Origin: Paenibacillus chitinolyticus NBRC 15660
GTDB taxonomy: Bacteria > Bacillota > Bacilli > Paenibacillales > NBRC-103111
Length of the DNA stretch: 64,000 nucleotides
Direction: 5' to 3'
Assembly: GCF_000739915.1 (NCBI RefSeq)
Contig: NZ_BBJT01000002.1
Span: forward strand, 124,001-188,000
Numbering within the stretch: position 1 is the stretch's first letter; every line of letters starts with the position of its first letter. Under the pieces are notes generated by a model that ran no database searches, was not told the DNA's origin, and worked only from the letters and a program-made list of their open reading frames with translations. Position numbers and translations under genes: made by a program. Shown in pieces: positions 55,090-63,389 of this stretch.

Positions 55090-55269
55090 TTTTAGAACAC
55101 CGTCCATGTACTTAAAGAATTTTGTACTCTTCTGCCCGTTAGCTCAGGGAAACCAAGATAGGCTTTTTGCGACAAAATGCCCTTAATCTATGCATGTCAA
55201 TAAGTATGGCACATTCCGAATGGGCATGAAAGTACGTCTTTCATTAGAAGTTGAGTCGGCAGGACCGAG

Positions 55270-55471
55270 AATCGTGCATCCGCAGAAAAGAAAGCCAGGG
55301 AACTGGCGAAATATCTTCGCGCAGAACGGCCGGACTATGGTTATCTGAAGAGTCTGTTTCAACATGTTAGAGTCGTCAAAAAAGCTGCCTTATGTACCAA
55401 CAGAGGAGGAATTGAAACGATTTTATAAAGTCTTTCGGAAAGCTAAAAATTTTCAAGACATGAGATCGTAA
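55270..55471 (+). pseudogene. Tyrosine recombinase/integrase N-terminal remnant
   Basis: Two frames carry parts of one integrase. [20 protein letters not shown] with [10 protein letters not shown] is read first, then after a frameshift near 55368 [20 protein letters not shown] followed by KAKNFQDM and a stop. The second segment is the usual start of the catalytic domain in tyrosine recombinases. The R-H-R-Y part is missing. 55090-55269 shows nothing else. Confidence 0.6.
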
Positions 55472-55553
55472 ATCCCATTTTGAAGTCCTGTCGTAAGGTT
55501 ATACTTTTTTTTCGCCGGATCACATATTTTAGGATAAAAAGATTTCCGAGGAT

Positions 55554-57341
55554 GTGATTCCCATTAGCCGCCATTTAAAAAGGCCTAATTTTTTGGTGTT
55601 CCTAGTCGATGAGGAACGGTACGCGCCTGTTTATGAAAACGAGGAAATTAAAGAATGGCGTGAACGGAATCTTGTCGCTCAAAATCTTTTGAAGTCTCAT
55701 GGATTGGAATTTCACAGACATTATATAGGAAGCGCAGCGTGCTGCCCCAGCCGTGCCACCTTAATGACGGGTCATTATCCGTCTCTTCATGGCGTCACCC
55801 AGACAACGGGAATCGCTAAAGAAGCTTTTGATTCGGATATGTTTTGGCTGGATAGAAACACCGTACCTACGATGGGCGATTATTTTCGCGCCGCCGGATA
55901 CCGGACGTATTATAAAGGGAAATGGCATATATCTCATGAAGATATTACCGTACCCGGTACTCACACTAGCCTTCCAAGCTACGATCCTTTGACAGGTGTA
56001 CCGGACAAAAGCCTCGAAGCTCTATATTCGAACGCCGACCGCTTGAACGATTTCGGATTTTCTACTTGGATCGGACCTGAACCTCACGGAAGAAACCCGC
56101 GCAATTCGGCCTCATCGGCCGGGATCGGACTAAGCGGCAGAGACGAGATCTACGCTGCGGAAGCGGTCGAACTTATAGAGGCCCTGGACCGATTGAACCG
56201 TCAGGACAATCTTGCGGAACCTTGGCTGCTCGTAGCTTCCTTTGTGAATCCGCACGATATTGTTTTGTACGGCGCTATTACCGAGCGATTGCCCCAGTTT
56301 AAATTTGAAGTGGAACCTATGCCGGAGGTCGCTCCTTCCCCAACCCTAAACGAATCGCTTTTCACCAAACCGCGCTGTCAGGCAAGCTACCGGAATCTGT
56401 ATCCAAAAGCTTTACAGCCTATTATAGATCAACCGTTCTACCGTAAACTCTACTACCAGCTGCAAAAAAATGCCGACCGGCAAATGCTTAAGGTGTTCGA
56501 TGCCCTCACCCGCACTTCTTTCTATGACGAAACGATTGTTATCTTTACATCGGATCACGGGGAAATGCTTGGCGCTCACGGCCGTCTTCATCAAAAATTT
56601 TATTGCGCCTACGAAGAGATTCTGCATGTTCCCTTCCTCATCCACAATAAACATTTATTTCCGCAGCATGCAAGCCTCCACACCCTTACAAGCCATGTGG
56701 ACCTTTTGCCTACTATGCTTGGACTGGCGAATGTGAACATCGAAGAGATTCAGAACAGCTTGCGAAACACATTCAGCGAAGTCCATCGTTTTGCCGGGCG
56801 TGACCTCAGTCCCTGTATCCTTGGGAAGGGCCCGTCCACCATCGACGAACAGCCGGTTTTTTTCATGACGGACGACGACGTTACCCGGGGGCAGCACCAG
56901 ATCAGTCCATTGGGGGTGCCCTATTCATCCGTTATTCAGCCCACCCACATCGAGACTGTCATCGCACCTTTATATAGAAACGGAAGGAAAGAATTATGGA
57001 AGTTCTCCCGCTACTTCGATGATGTTCAATTCTGGAGCCAGCCGGGGATACAAGACGTGACGCTCCACCCCGTTGGAGGGGCTGCTTCCGGCACTCCGGA
57101 TTCGCAATGGGTCACCCAGGTCAAAACCCAACCGGTTCCAGACGAGTATGAACTATATAACATAACCCTTGATCCATTGGAAACATGCAATCTGGCTCAT
57201 CCCGCCTATGCAACGGAACAAACGAGAACTATTCAATTGCGGATGATGCATCTGCTGGCCGATCAGCGTCAACAAAAGCGATTAACTCCCGTTAAAAAAC
57301 ACTTCCTAGCCCCCCACACAACCGCTCAAACAAATTTTTAG
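55554..57341 (+). CDS. Arylsulfatase-family protein
   Basis: 595 residues, alkaline-phosphatase superfamily. CCPSR at 63-67 provides the CxPSR motif whose first Cys (Cys63) is converted to formylglycine, and SRATLMTGHYP follows. Metal ligands include the N-terminal VFLVDE (Asp in the usual DD position replaced in part) and ETIVIFTSDHGEMLGAHG. There is no signal peptide, so it is probably cytoplasmic. No sulfatase-maturing enzyme gene is in the window. The start is GTG at 55554; GAGG is only 2 bases away, so another start or a leaderless arrangement is possible. Substrate unknown. A sulfotransferase lies 52 kb away. Confidence 0.85.
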   Translation: MIPISRHLKRPNFLVFLVDEERYAPVYENEEIKEWRERNLVAQNLLKSHGLEFHRHYIGSAACCPSRATLMTGHYPSLHGVTQTTGIAKEAFDSDMFWLDRNTVPTMGDYFRAAGYRTYYKGKWHISHEDITVPGTHTSLPSYDPLTGVPDKSLEALYSNADRLNDFGFSTWIGPEPHGRNPRNSASSAGIGLSGRDEIYAAEAVELIEALDRLNRQDNLAEPWLLVASFVNPHDIVLYGAITERLPQFKFEVEPMPEVAPSPTLNESLFTKPRCQASYRNLYPKALQPIIDQPFYRKLYYQLQKNADRQMLKVFDALTRTSFYDETIVIFTSDHGEMLGAHGRLHQKFYCAYEEILHVPFLIHNKHLFPQHASLHTLTSHVDLLPTMLGLANVNIEEIQNSLRNTFSEVHRFAGRDLSPCILGKGPSTIDEQPVFFMTDDDVTRGQHQISPLGVPYSSVIQPTHIETVIAPLYRNGRKELWKFSRYFDDVQFWSQPGIQDVTLHPVGGAASGTPDSQWVTQVKTQPVPDEYELYNITLDPLETCNLAHPAYATEQTRTIQLRMMHLLADQRQQKRLTPVKKHFLAPHTTAQTNF

Positions 57342-57416
57342 AGAAGCCAGTCGGGTATGGAAAGGTTTGATTTTAGATTGTACGTAAGCGTATGGTTTTT
57401 CAGGTTCGGCATAGGT

Positions 57417-58634
57417 TTATTGATTATCTTCAAACCAGATGTTTGCAATTCCTGTCCGTGTGTCAGTCCAAACGGTTACAAGGCGGTCTGTCTGCGGGAC
57501 AATCGCATTGCCGATGTAGTCCCCGATTACAAGAAGACCCGCGACACTAAACGAAGTCGTCGTCAGGCGAGTGTTTGTAAACGTTACTCCACCATCCCTG
57601 GATGTTGCGAGAAAAACGTCAAGATCGGGCGGATTGACCCGGTTGGTGTAATAGGAAACAAACACGGCTCCGTCCGAAGGGGAAACTGTGATAGCCGGGA
57701 AAAAGTTCTGGGATCCGACCGGACTGTCTGCTATCGGCATCGGCGCCCCCCAATTTACACCAAAGTTTGTGGAGATTGAAAGATAGATATCGGAATAACC
57801 TTGTCGATAGTCTTGCCATACGGCGTAGACGTTTCCCCGCGTAGACGGAACGTTTGAGATGTCTCCCGACAAGGAGGGATACGTCAAGCACCTGAATTGA
57901 TAGCCGGGTAACGGCGAAGGTACAACAACGACGGATGTAACCATGGTTTCCCCGTCAAATGTGGTTCCGCCATCTTGTGAAGTACGGATATTAAAATCGC
58001 TTACGCCGGGAGGCTGGGTAATCCATCCCACGATGAGTATTCCATTTAATGTAATCGCGATACCCGGAAACTCCTCGAATTCGGTGACTGAAGAGAGAAG
58101 TGTCGGGTCCGAGTACGTGTTTCCGCCGTCTTTGGAACGATTGAAGAATATAGTATTTCCCGGTGTGAACTCCGTGTTGTAATCGTGTGTATAGCCCGTA
58201 TATATGGATCCCAAAAACGGACTGGATCCCGCTTTATCGGTGGTAACTACGACTTGATCGTTATTGACAAACTGTCCATATCCTTGGTTGACAACCACAG
58301 GCGGTCCAAACGAGGAAGCATTATCGTTAGAGGTATAGCTTATTACCGTACCGCTGAGGCCATTCTCATCAAAGGCATGTGCCAGCACAACAAAGGAATT
58401 CGGAAAAAGATAATCGATATGAGGCGATTCTATGCCTACGAACCCCGTTGGTAACGACAGCAGCGTCGTGCTCCATGTTGCGCCTGCGTCAATGGATTTA
58501 TAAAGGCCAATGTTCGGCGATCCCGTGCTAAAATCCACAGCTACGACCACCATAACAGAGGGATTTAGCCAGTTCACCGCTATGCTTGGCTCAAACTGCA
58601 TACTGGTACTTGGTGAAATTTGTATATTGGCCAC
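57417..58634 (-). CDS. Asp-box (BNR) beta-propeller protein, sialidase-like fold
   Basis: 405 residues made of propeller blades with repeated Asp boxes: SIDAGATWS, SKDGGNTYS, SQDGGTTFD, STNFGVNWG and SRDGGVTFT. Sialidase fold is likely, but the catalytic Arg triad and Glu/Tyr of true sialidases are not obvious, so this may be a binding or structural propeller. The GTG start at 58634 has AAGGGAG 8 bases upstream, better than an ATG eight codons earlier. No signal peptide is present. It follows a 121-residue beta-rich protein gene in the same operon behind a sporulation-type promoter. Confidence 0.8.
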   Translation of the reverse strand: MANIQISPSTSMQFEPSIAVNWLNPSVMVVVAVDFSTGSPNIGLYKSIDAGATWSTTLLSLPTGFVGIESPHIDYLFPNSFVVLAHAFDENGLSGTVISYTSNDNASSFGPPVVVNQGYGQFVNNDQVVVTTDKAGSSPFLGSIYTGYTHDYNTEFTPGNTIFFNRSKDGGNTYSDPTLLSSVTEFEEFPGIAITLNGILIVGWITQPPGVSDFNIRTSQDGGTTFDGETMVTSVVVVPSPLPGYQFRCLTYPSLSGDISNVPSTRGNVYAVWQDYRQGYSDIYLSISTNFGVNWGAPMPIADSPVGSQNFFPAITVSPSDGAVFVSYYTNRVNPPDLDVFLATSRDGGVTFTNTRLTTTSFSVAGLLVIGDYIGNAIVPQTDRLVTVWTDTRTGIANIWFEDNQ

Positions 58635-58679
58635 CTGTACTTCTCCCTTCTTTATCATGATAACGACGGTTACTTCAAT

Positions 58680-59045
58680 TTAAGGGCTGAGTTGCCCGAT
58701 TTGAGTGAGTTCTTGTTGCAGGATTCTTTGATGTTGAATTACGTTTCCGGACGAATCCGTTCCGAATACCGTGATGACTGTATCGGTCGGTACCGTGCCT
58801 GTAACCAGAAATTGAACCTGGTAAGCAGAATTGCCTGTGATGCTGAAATTAAGGATTTGGCTGGTGTTCGCATTGATAAACAGTGAGTTCGAATAAACGA
58901 GTGCTTTGCTCACCAAGTTGTTCCATACGTAGATACGATAAACAACGTTAGATGTAAAACTAAGATTATCGTTGTCAATGTTGATTACAAGGTTCGTTGC
59001 AGGGTTGATCCCGGTATTCGTAATGATGCCCGTTGTTAAAGGCAT
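58680..59045 (-). CDS. Beta-rich hypothetical protein, 121 residues
   Basis: Not recognised. Rich in Asn, Thr, Ser and Val (TNTGINPATNLVINIDNDNL; VWNNLVSKALVYSNSLFINA), ending LQQELTQIGQLSP. No signal peptide, membrane helix or Cys. Strong AGAGGGAG lies upstream of the ATG. The predicted promoter (59076-59102) resembles mother-cell sigma-E/sigma-K sites. Cotranscribed with the propeller gene 45 bases downstream. Inference: spore-coat or exosporium-like structural protein. Confidence 0.65.
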   Translation of the reverse strand: MPLTTGIITNTGINPATNLVINIDNDNLSFTSNVVYRIYVWNNLVSKALVYSNSLFINANTSQILNFSITGNSAYQVQFLVTGTVPTDTVITVFGTDSSGNVIQHQRILQQELTQIGQLSP

Positions 59046-59075
59046 GGAAGCACTCCCTCTCCGCTGGTTTAGCTT

Positions 59076-59102
59076 AGTATATGAACACCCTGTCCGAATA
59101 GC
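59076..59102 (-). promoter_or_regulatory. Candidate sigma-E/sigma-K promoter
   Basis: On the minus strand CATATACTA fits sigma-K (CATAnnnTA) and nearly fits sigma-E (CATACAnT). GCTATTC lies 13 bases before it as a possible sigma-E -35. On the plus strand the same area holds an imperfect hairpin followed by T7 (about 59084-59137), whose role is unclear. Confidence 0.5.
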
Positions 59103-59155
59103 GTGGACAAAGTCACGGGACAGTGTGCCTTTTTTTACTCTCTATTGAAAAAGCA

Positions 59156-59188
59156 TTAAGCCCTCCACTCAGTAGATGGAGGGCTTAA
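59156..59188 (-). terminator. Terminator of the ddl/aminotransferase operon
   Basis: TTAAGCCCTCCA and TGGAGGGCTTAA form a perfect 12-bp stem with a 9-base loop; the minus strand continues TGCTTTTTC. Between 59189 and 59448 nothing further is seen. Confidence 0.7.
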
Positions 59189-59448
59189 TACGCTTTGTTA
59201 ATCAACCCGATCCAGATAGAAAATCTTTCACGCGGTTCTTGGACACTTCCCGTTTTTGATAACCCGCTTACAGGCGGTTGTTCACAGCGGAGGAATCTCC
59301 GAAGAAGAAACGTTCGTAGTCCGTCTGCCTGCCGCCAAACACGCTCACGCTCGTGGGAATAAATCTCGGGAAATACGCATTGGCGTTTTCTTCTATATGC
59401 TGAAATCAGTTTCGATGAAGATAGCTTCGGTGAATGGTGATAGTCTCA

Positions 59449-60633
59449 TCAAATCGGCTGCGTCGCCCGCATAAACCTACCCATCCGCTCCAGCCCCTTC
59501 TCCAAATCGAAGAGGGAGGCTGCATAGGAGCAGCGAATAAAACCCTCACCGCCAGATCCGAATACATGTCCCGGCACGACCGCCACCTTTGCTTCCTCCA
59601 GCAGCCGGAGAGCGAACTGCTGAGATGACATGCCGGTAGAAGCAATTGAAGGGAAGGCATAGAACGCCCCCTCAGGTTCGTGACAGGTCAACCCGATTGC
59701 ATTCAAGCCTGCTACAAATAGCTTGCGGCGTTCATTGTAGCTCGCCACCATCTCATCCTTGGCAGCCAAGCCATGACGCAATGATTCGATTGCGGCGATC
59801 TGTGCAAGAGTCGGGGCGCACATGGCCGTGTACTGGTGGATTTTGAGCATGCCGGCTATCAACTCGCGCGGGCCGCAAGCATAGCCCACCCGCCAACCTG
59901 TCATTGCGAACGCTTTGGAAAAACCGCTGATGACAATCGTACGCTCCTTCATGCCCGGAAAGGAGGCGATACTGACATGTTTTCTCCCATAAGTCAGCTC
60001 GGCATAAACTTCATCCGAAATGACAACCAAATTATGTTTGATGATGAGCTCTACGATTGGCAGCCAATCCTGATCAGTCATAACTGTTCCGGTCGGATTA
60101 CACGGATAATTGATCATCAAAGCCTTCGAATGAGGCGTAATCGCCGCTTGAAGTGCTTGTGGGGTCAGCTTGAACTGCTCCTGTACCGCAGCCGCCACCT
60201 CCACGATTTTACCGCCGTGCAGATGGGTAATCGGTTCATAGGCAACATAGCTTGGTGCCGGAATGAGTACCTCATCACCCGGATTAATCACGGCTCGCAG
60301 AGCCAGATCGACGGCTTCGCTGCTCCCCACTGTCACGATAATTTCCTGCTCGGGATCGTAGGAAAGCGTGAAGCTGTCTGCAAGATAAGCCGAAAGCTCC
60401 TCCCGCAGCTCCATCGAGCCGGCATTTGAGGTATATTGCGTCTGCCCTTCGCGCAATGCTTGAATGCAGGCTTCACGTACCTTTTCCGGTGTAACGAAAT
60501 CCGGCTCTCCGACTCCCAGGGCGATTGTATCTCCGCCTGCTGCATTCAGATCAAAAAAAGCGCGAATACCCGATGGCCGAATATCCCGTACACGCGAGGA
60601 TAAAAACCGCCCTGTGCCCTCTTCACTAAACAT
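59449..60633 (-). CDS. Fold-type I PLP aminotransferase (class I/II)
   Basis: 394 residues resembling aspartate/aromatic aminotransferases of the PatA type: LGVGEPDFVTPEKVREA, YTSNAGSMELREELS, NYPCNPTGTV, VISDEVYAELTY and the PLP lysine Lys240 in SGFSKAFAMTGWRVGY. It exchanges an amino group between amino acids and 2-oxo acids. The ATG at 60633 overlaps the ddl stop by 8 bases and follows GGGGGA. It is the last gene of the MocR / ddl / aminotransferase operon. It might supply D-alanine precursors or balance alanine and glutamate for the wall; the exact substrate is not readable. Confidence 0.88.
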   Translation of the reverse strand: MFSEEGTGRFLSSRVRDIRPSGIRAFFDLNAAGGDTIALGVGEPDFVTPEKVREACIQALREGQTQYTSNAGSMELREELSAYLADSFTLSYDPEQEIIVTVGSSEAVDLALRAVINPGDEVLIPAPSYVAYEPITHLHGGKIVEVAAAVQEQFKLTPQALQAAITPHSKALMINYPCNPTGTVMTDQDWLPIVELIIKHNLVVISDEVYAELTYGRKHVSIASFPGMKERTIVISGFSKAFAMTGWRVGYACGPRELIAGMLKIHQYTAMCAPTLAQIAAIESLRHGLAAKDEMVASYNERRKLFVAGLNAIGLTCHEPEGAFYAFPSIASTGMSSQQFALRLLEEAKVAVVPGHVFGSGGEGFIRCSYAASLFDLEKGLERMGRFMRATQPI

Positions 60634-61567
60634 CTTGCACCATCCCCCACTCCTGCTTCCGCTCAAGGATCGAGCTGGCAATAATACGGTCCAGCAGCTG
60701 TGTAAACGTCATCCCAGATGCTGCTGCGCTCTTCGGAAGCAGGCTATTCTCGGTCATTCCCGGTAAAGTGTTTACTTCCAGCACGTAAGGTACATCCTCA
60801 CACAAAATCATATCGACTCTTGCATAGACCTTGCACTGCAGCAGCCGATAGCTGGCAAGCGCTGCTTCACGTACTCGCTGCCGGGTAGCTGGAGGCAGCT
60901 GGATCACTTTCTCCTCAGCGCCGCCAGGCTCATATTTCGCTTTGTAGTCGAACCACTCCGAATGCGCGGATCGAATGCCGATAATCGGTAATACCTCGCC
61001 GTCCACAATCGAGCAGGTAAGCTCCGTTCCTTTCATATAGGGCTCAATCAAGATCGCCTGATCGAAACTGCCGGCTTTCCGAACAGCCGTCAGCAATTCC
61101 TTCTCATTATGCACAAGTTGGATACCGATGCTGGATCCCCCCATATTCGGCTTCACAATAACCGGGTAACCCAACTGCTTCACCGCCTGCGGTTCATAAT
61201 CGTCCGTCCCCTGCCAGCAAAGGCCTTCAGGCGTATGCACGCCTACAGTCTTCAGCAGCCTTTTGGATAGCTGCTTATTCATGCATAGGCTGCTTGCCAG
61301 GACACCGCTGCCTGTATACGGAATGCCCAGTGTCTCCAGTGCTCCCTGCACCGTGCCGTCCTCGCCGTACTGGCCGTGAAGCGCCAATAGCGCGAGATCT
61401 ATGCCTGCCTGTTGAGTCTGTATGATTAAATCCGCTCGCCGATCGATCACAATTGGAACCACCTCATAGCGGTTGCGATCCAAATGCCGGATCATCTCTT
61501 GACCTGTCTGCAGAGAAACCTCTCGTTCAGAGGAAATACCACCCATAATAACGCCGATCTTCATCAT
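60626..61567 (-). CDS. ddl: D-alanine--D-alanine ligase
   Basis: 313 residues with the ATP-grasp Ddl pattern: VIMGGISSEREVSLQTGQ, LALHGQYGEDGTVQGALE, GSGVLASSLCMNKQLSK, VKPNMGGSSIGI and VLEVNTLPGMTENSLLP. It joins two D-alanines with ATP for peptidoglycan precursors in the cytoplasm. It is preceded by a MocR regulator gene 24 bases away. In Brevibacillus a PLP-dependent MocR protein (DdlR) activates ddl, and this gene order fits that case. The downstream aminotransferase overlaps it by 8 bases. Confidence 0.93.
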   Translation of the reverse strand: MMKIGVIMGGISSEREVSLQTGQEMIRHLDRNRYEVVPIVIDRRADLIIQTQQAGIDLALLALHGQYGEDGTVQGALETLGIPYTGSGVLASSLCMNKQLSKRLLKTVGVHTPEGLCWQGTDDYEPQAVKQLGYPVIVKPNMGGSSIGIQLVHNEKELLTAVRKAGSFDQAILIEPYMKGTELTCSIVDGEVLPIIGIRSAHSEWFDYKAKYEPGGAEEKVIQLPPATRQRVREAALASYRLLQCKVYARVDMILCEDVPYVLEVNTLPGMTENSLLPKSAAASGMTFTQLLDRIIASSILERKQEWGMVQDV

Positions 61568-61591
61568 GATCCCTCATTCTCTTAAAAATCG

Positions 61592-63082
61592 TTATGCCTG
61601 AAGAAAGCTGCGCGCCTCTTGGCCGATGATCCGAATACCCCGCTCGATATTTTCATCCGTCACTCGTGAAAAACCAAGCCGCAATGTATTCGTCCCTTCG
61701 CCTTCTTGAATAAAAAACTTGTCTCCCGGCGTAAAAATAACACCCTGTTCTGTGCAAGCTTCCAGCAGTCGGCGTGTATCTACGCTTGCCGGAAAGGTAA
61801 GAAACAAATGCAAGCCCCCGTCGCCGGACAGTTGTGCCTCAGGGAGATGTGCTTCACAACACGCCTTCGTCAGCTCATATTTGCGCTTATATTCCATTCG
61901 CGCTTTTTTTATATATTTATCGAAATTTCCGTTGAGCAAGTATTGATATAAAATCGATTGATCGATTGTTGATGTATGAATGGCGCGTGCACGCTTAATG
62001 CTTTCCAGATGGTTGATCAGCGCCCGGTCTCCAAGCACCCATCCCACTCGCAAGCCTGGGAACAGCACTTTGGAGAGGCTGCCAATATAGATGACTCCGT
62101 TTCCTTGCCCTGCTGTCGCTATTAACGGGGCAACATGCGCTCCCGAGTAGCGCAGCTCCTCATTGAATCCATCCTCGATCACGGGGATCTGATAGCGGGT
62201 CATTAATTTTATAACGGCGCTGCGCTTCGCCGGCGACATGACGATGCCTGTAGGATTGTGATAGGAAGGAGTCAAATAGGCCAGATCAAAGCTGTTTGTC
62301 TGTTTCTGCAACACCTTCTCAAGCCGGTTCACATCAATACCGTCACGCTCCATCGGAATGCCGGTAATTTCAAATCCTTGCAGTTTCAAATTTTTGATCG
62401 CGGTATGGTGGGTCGGATTTTCACAAATTGCCGCTCCGCGGCGCGCCGAAGGGCGCAGTGCCGACAACACAATGTCAAAGCCTTCTGTAAACCCGCTTGT
62501 AATCAGCATATCTTTGCCGCTTGTATCGATGCCCTTATTCTCCATATAACGTATCAGGTAATCGATCAGCGGCTGATAGCCCTTGGCATAGCCGTAGTTA
62601 AGCAGCACCTGCCCTTCGATTGCCATCCGATCCATAAAGGCTCGCCTTACATCCCCTAAATCAAACAGCCCCTCATCCGGAGCGATGCTTGTGAAAGAGA
62701 TGACTCCTTTGTTGGCGCGAATGCCCTGCTTCATCATATCCAGCTCCACAGCCGATACAGCATACTCGTTCATTCTGGCCTTCCAGTCGATCTGCCAGGC
62801 GGCAGAGCCGTCAGCTCCGCCGGCGTCTGTAGTCAAATGCCCCTCCGTAGCGGCCACATAGCTGCCTTTGCCGGGAATCGCATACCTAAATCCGTCATCC
62901 TCCAGACCCTCATAGGCTGCAATGACTGTATTGCGGCTCACCTTTAGCAGACTGCTCATTTCTCGTGTGGAGGGCAACTTCTGATCCGCCTGAAGCACCC
63001 CTTTTATAATTAACCGTTTGATGTATTCTTTCACTTGCAGCGCGACCGGACGGTCACCGACGAGCTTGAAATCCTGGAACAT
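61592..63082 (-). CDS. MocR/GabR-family regulator, DdlR-like
   Basis: 496 residues. Winged helix-turn-helix (about 1-75; LPSTREMSSLLKVSRNTVIAAYEGLEDDGF), a linker, and a fold-type I aminotransferase domain (about 120-490) with TPSYHNPTGIVM and the PLP lysine Lys338 in GSLSKVLFPGLRVGW. MocR regulators sense PLP plus an amino acid. The gene lies upstream of ddl on the same strand and probably regulates it. GGGGGCGATG precedes the ATG. A terminator hairpin lies 45 bases before the start codon. Confidence 0.92.
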   Translation of the reverse strand: MFQDFKLVGDRPVALQVKEYIKRLIIKGVLQADQKLPSTREMSSLLKVSRNTVIAAYEGLEDDGFRYAIPGKGSYVAATEGHLTTDAGGADGSAAWQIDWKARMNEYAVSAVELDMMKQGIRANKGVISFTSIAPDEGLFDLGDVRRAFMDRMAIEGQVLLNYGYAKGYQPLIDYLIRYMENKGIDTSGKDMLITSGFTEGFDIVLSALRPSARRGAAICENPTHHTAIKNLKLQGFEITGIPMERDGIDVNRLEKVLQKQTNSFDLAYLTPSYHNPTGIVMSPAKRSAVIKLMTRYQIPVIEDGFNEELRYSGAHVAPLIATAGQGNGVIYIGSLSKVLFPGLRVGWVLGDRALINHLESIKRARAIHTSTIDQSILYQYLLNGNFDKYIKKARMEYKRKYELTKACCEAHLPEAQLSGDGGLHLFLTFPASVDTRRLLEACTEQGVIFTPGDKFFIQEGEGTNTLRLGFSRVTDENIERGIRIIGQEARSFLQA

Positions 63083-63126
63083 CGTTCATCGCCCCCATTT
63101 ATTCATGATGGCATAGGAAACGAGAG

Positions 63127-63170
63127 AAAAAAAGAACCACCGCACTGGATTTTTAATCCTTCGGTGGTTC
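63127..63170 (-). terminator. Leader terminator before the MocR/ddl operon
   Basis: GAACCACCG and CGGTGGTTC form a perfect outer stem around an inner GGATT-TTT-AATCC hairpin. On the minus strand it is followed by T7. No minus-strand gene lies upstream in the window, so it looks like an attenuator. A CATCGG/CCGATG pair further upstream (about 63214-63256) could form an alternative fold. Confidence 0.6.
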
Positions 63171-63389
63171 CTCCGCATTTTATCTCTGTACGTCCTCATT
63201 CCATGCATCGGTTTAAGCGATTATTTCAAAGTGAATCTTGCCGATGGTCAGGTTTAAAATTCGATCATTGTATCGTTTGCAACAGCAACTACTGGTATGA
63301 TAATGTATCAGTCAATGGAGTGTTAATAAACATTCATATATAAGCTTTTAGAACAATCCATAATTCCGAAGAACACTAGAGGTGAATGA

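Noticed and set aside
63127-63170. T-box riboswitch.
   Set aside because: The plus-strand reading has a GGTGGTTCC segment, but there is no matching terminator T tract on that strand, and the minus strand lacks the TGGNACCGCG antiterminator.
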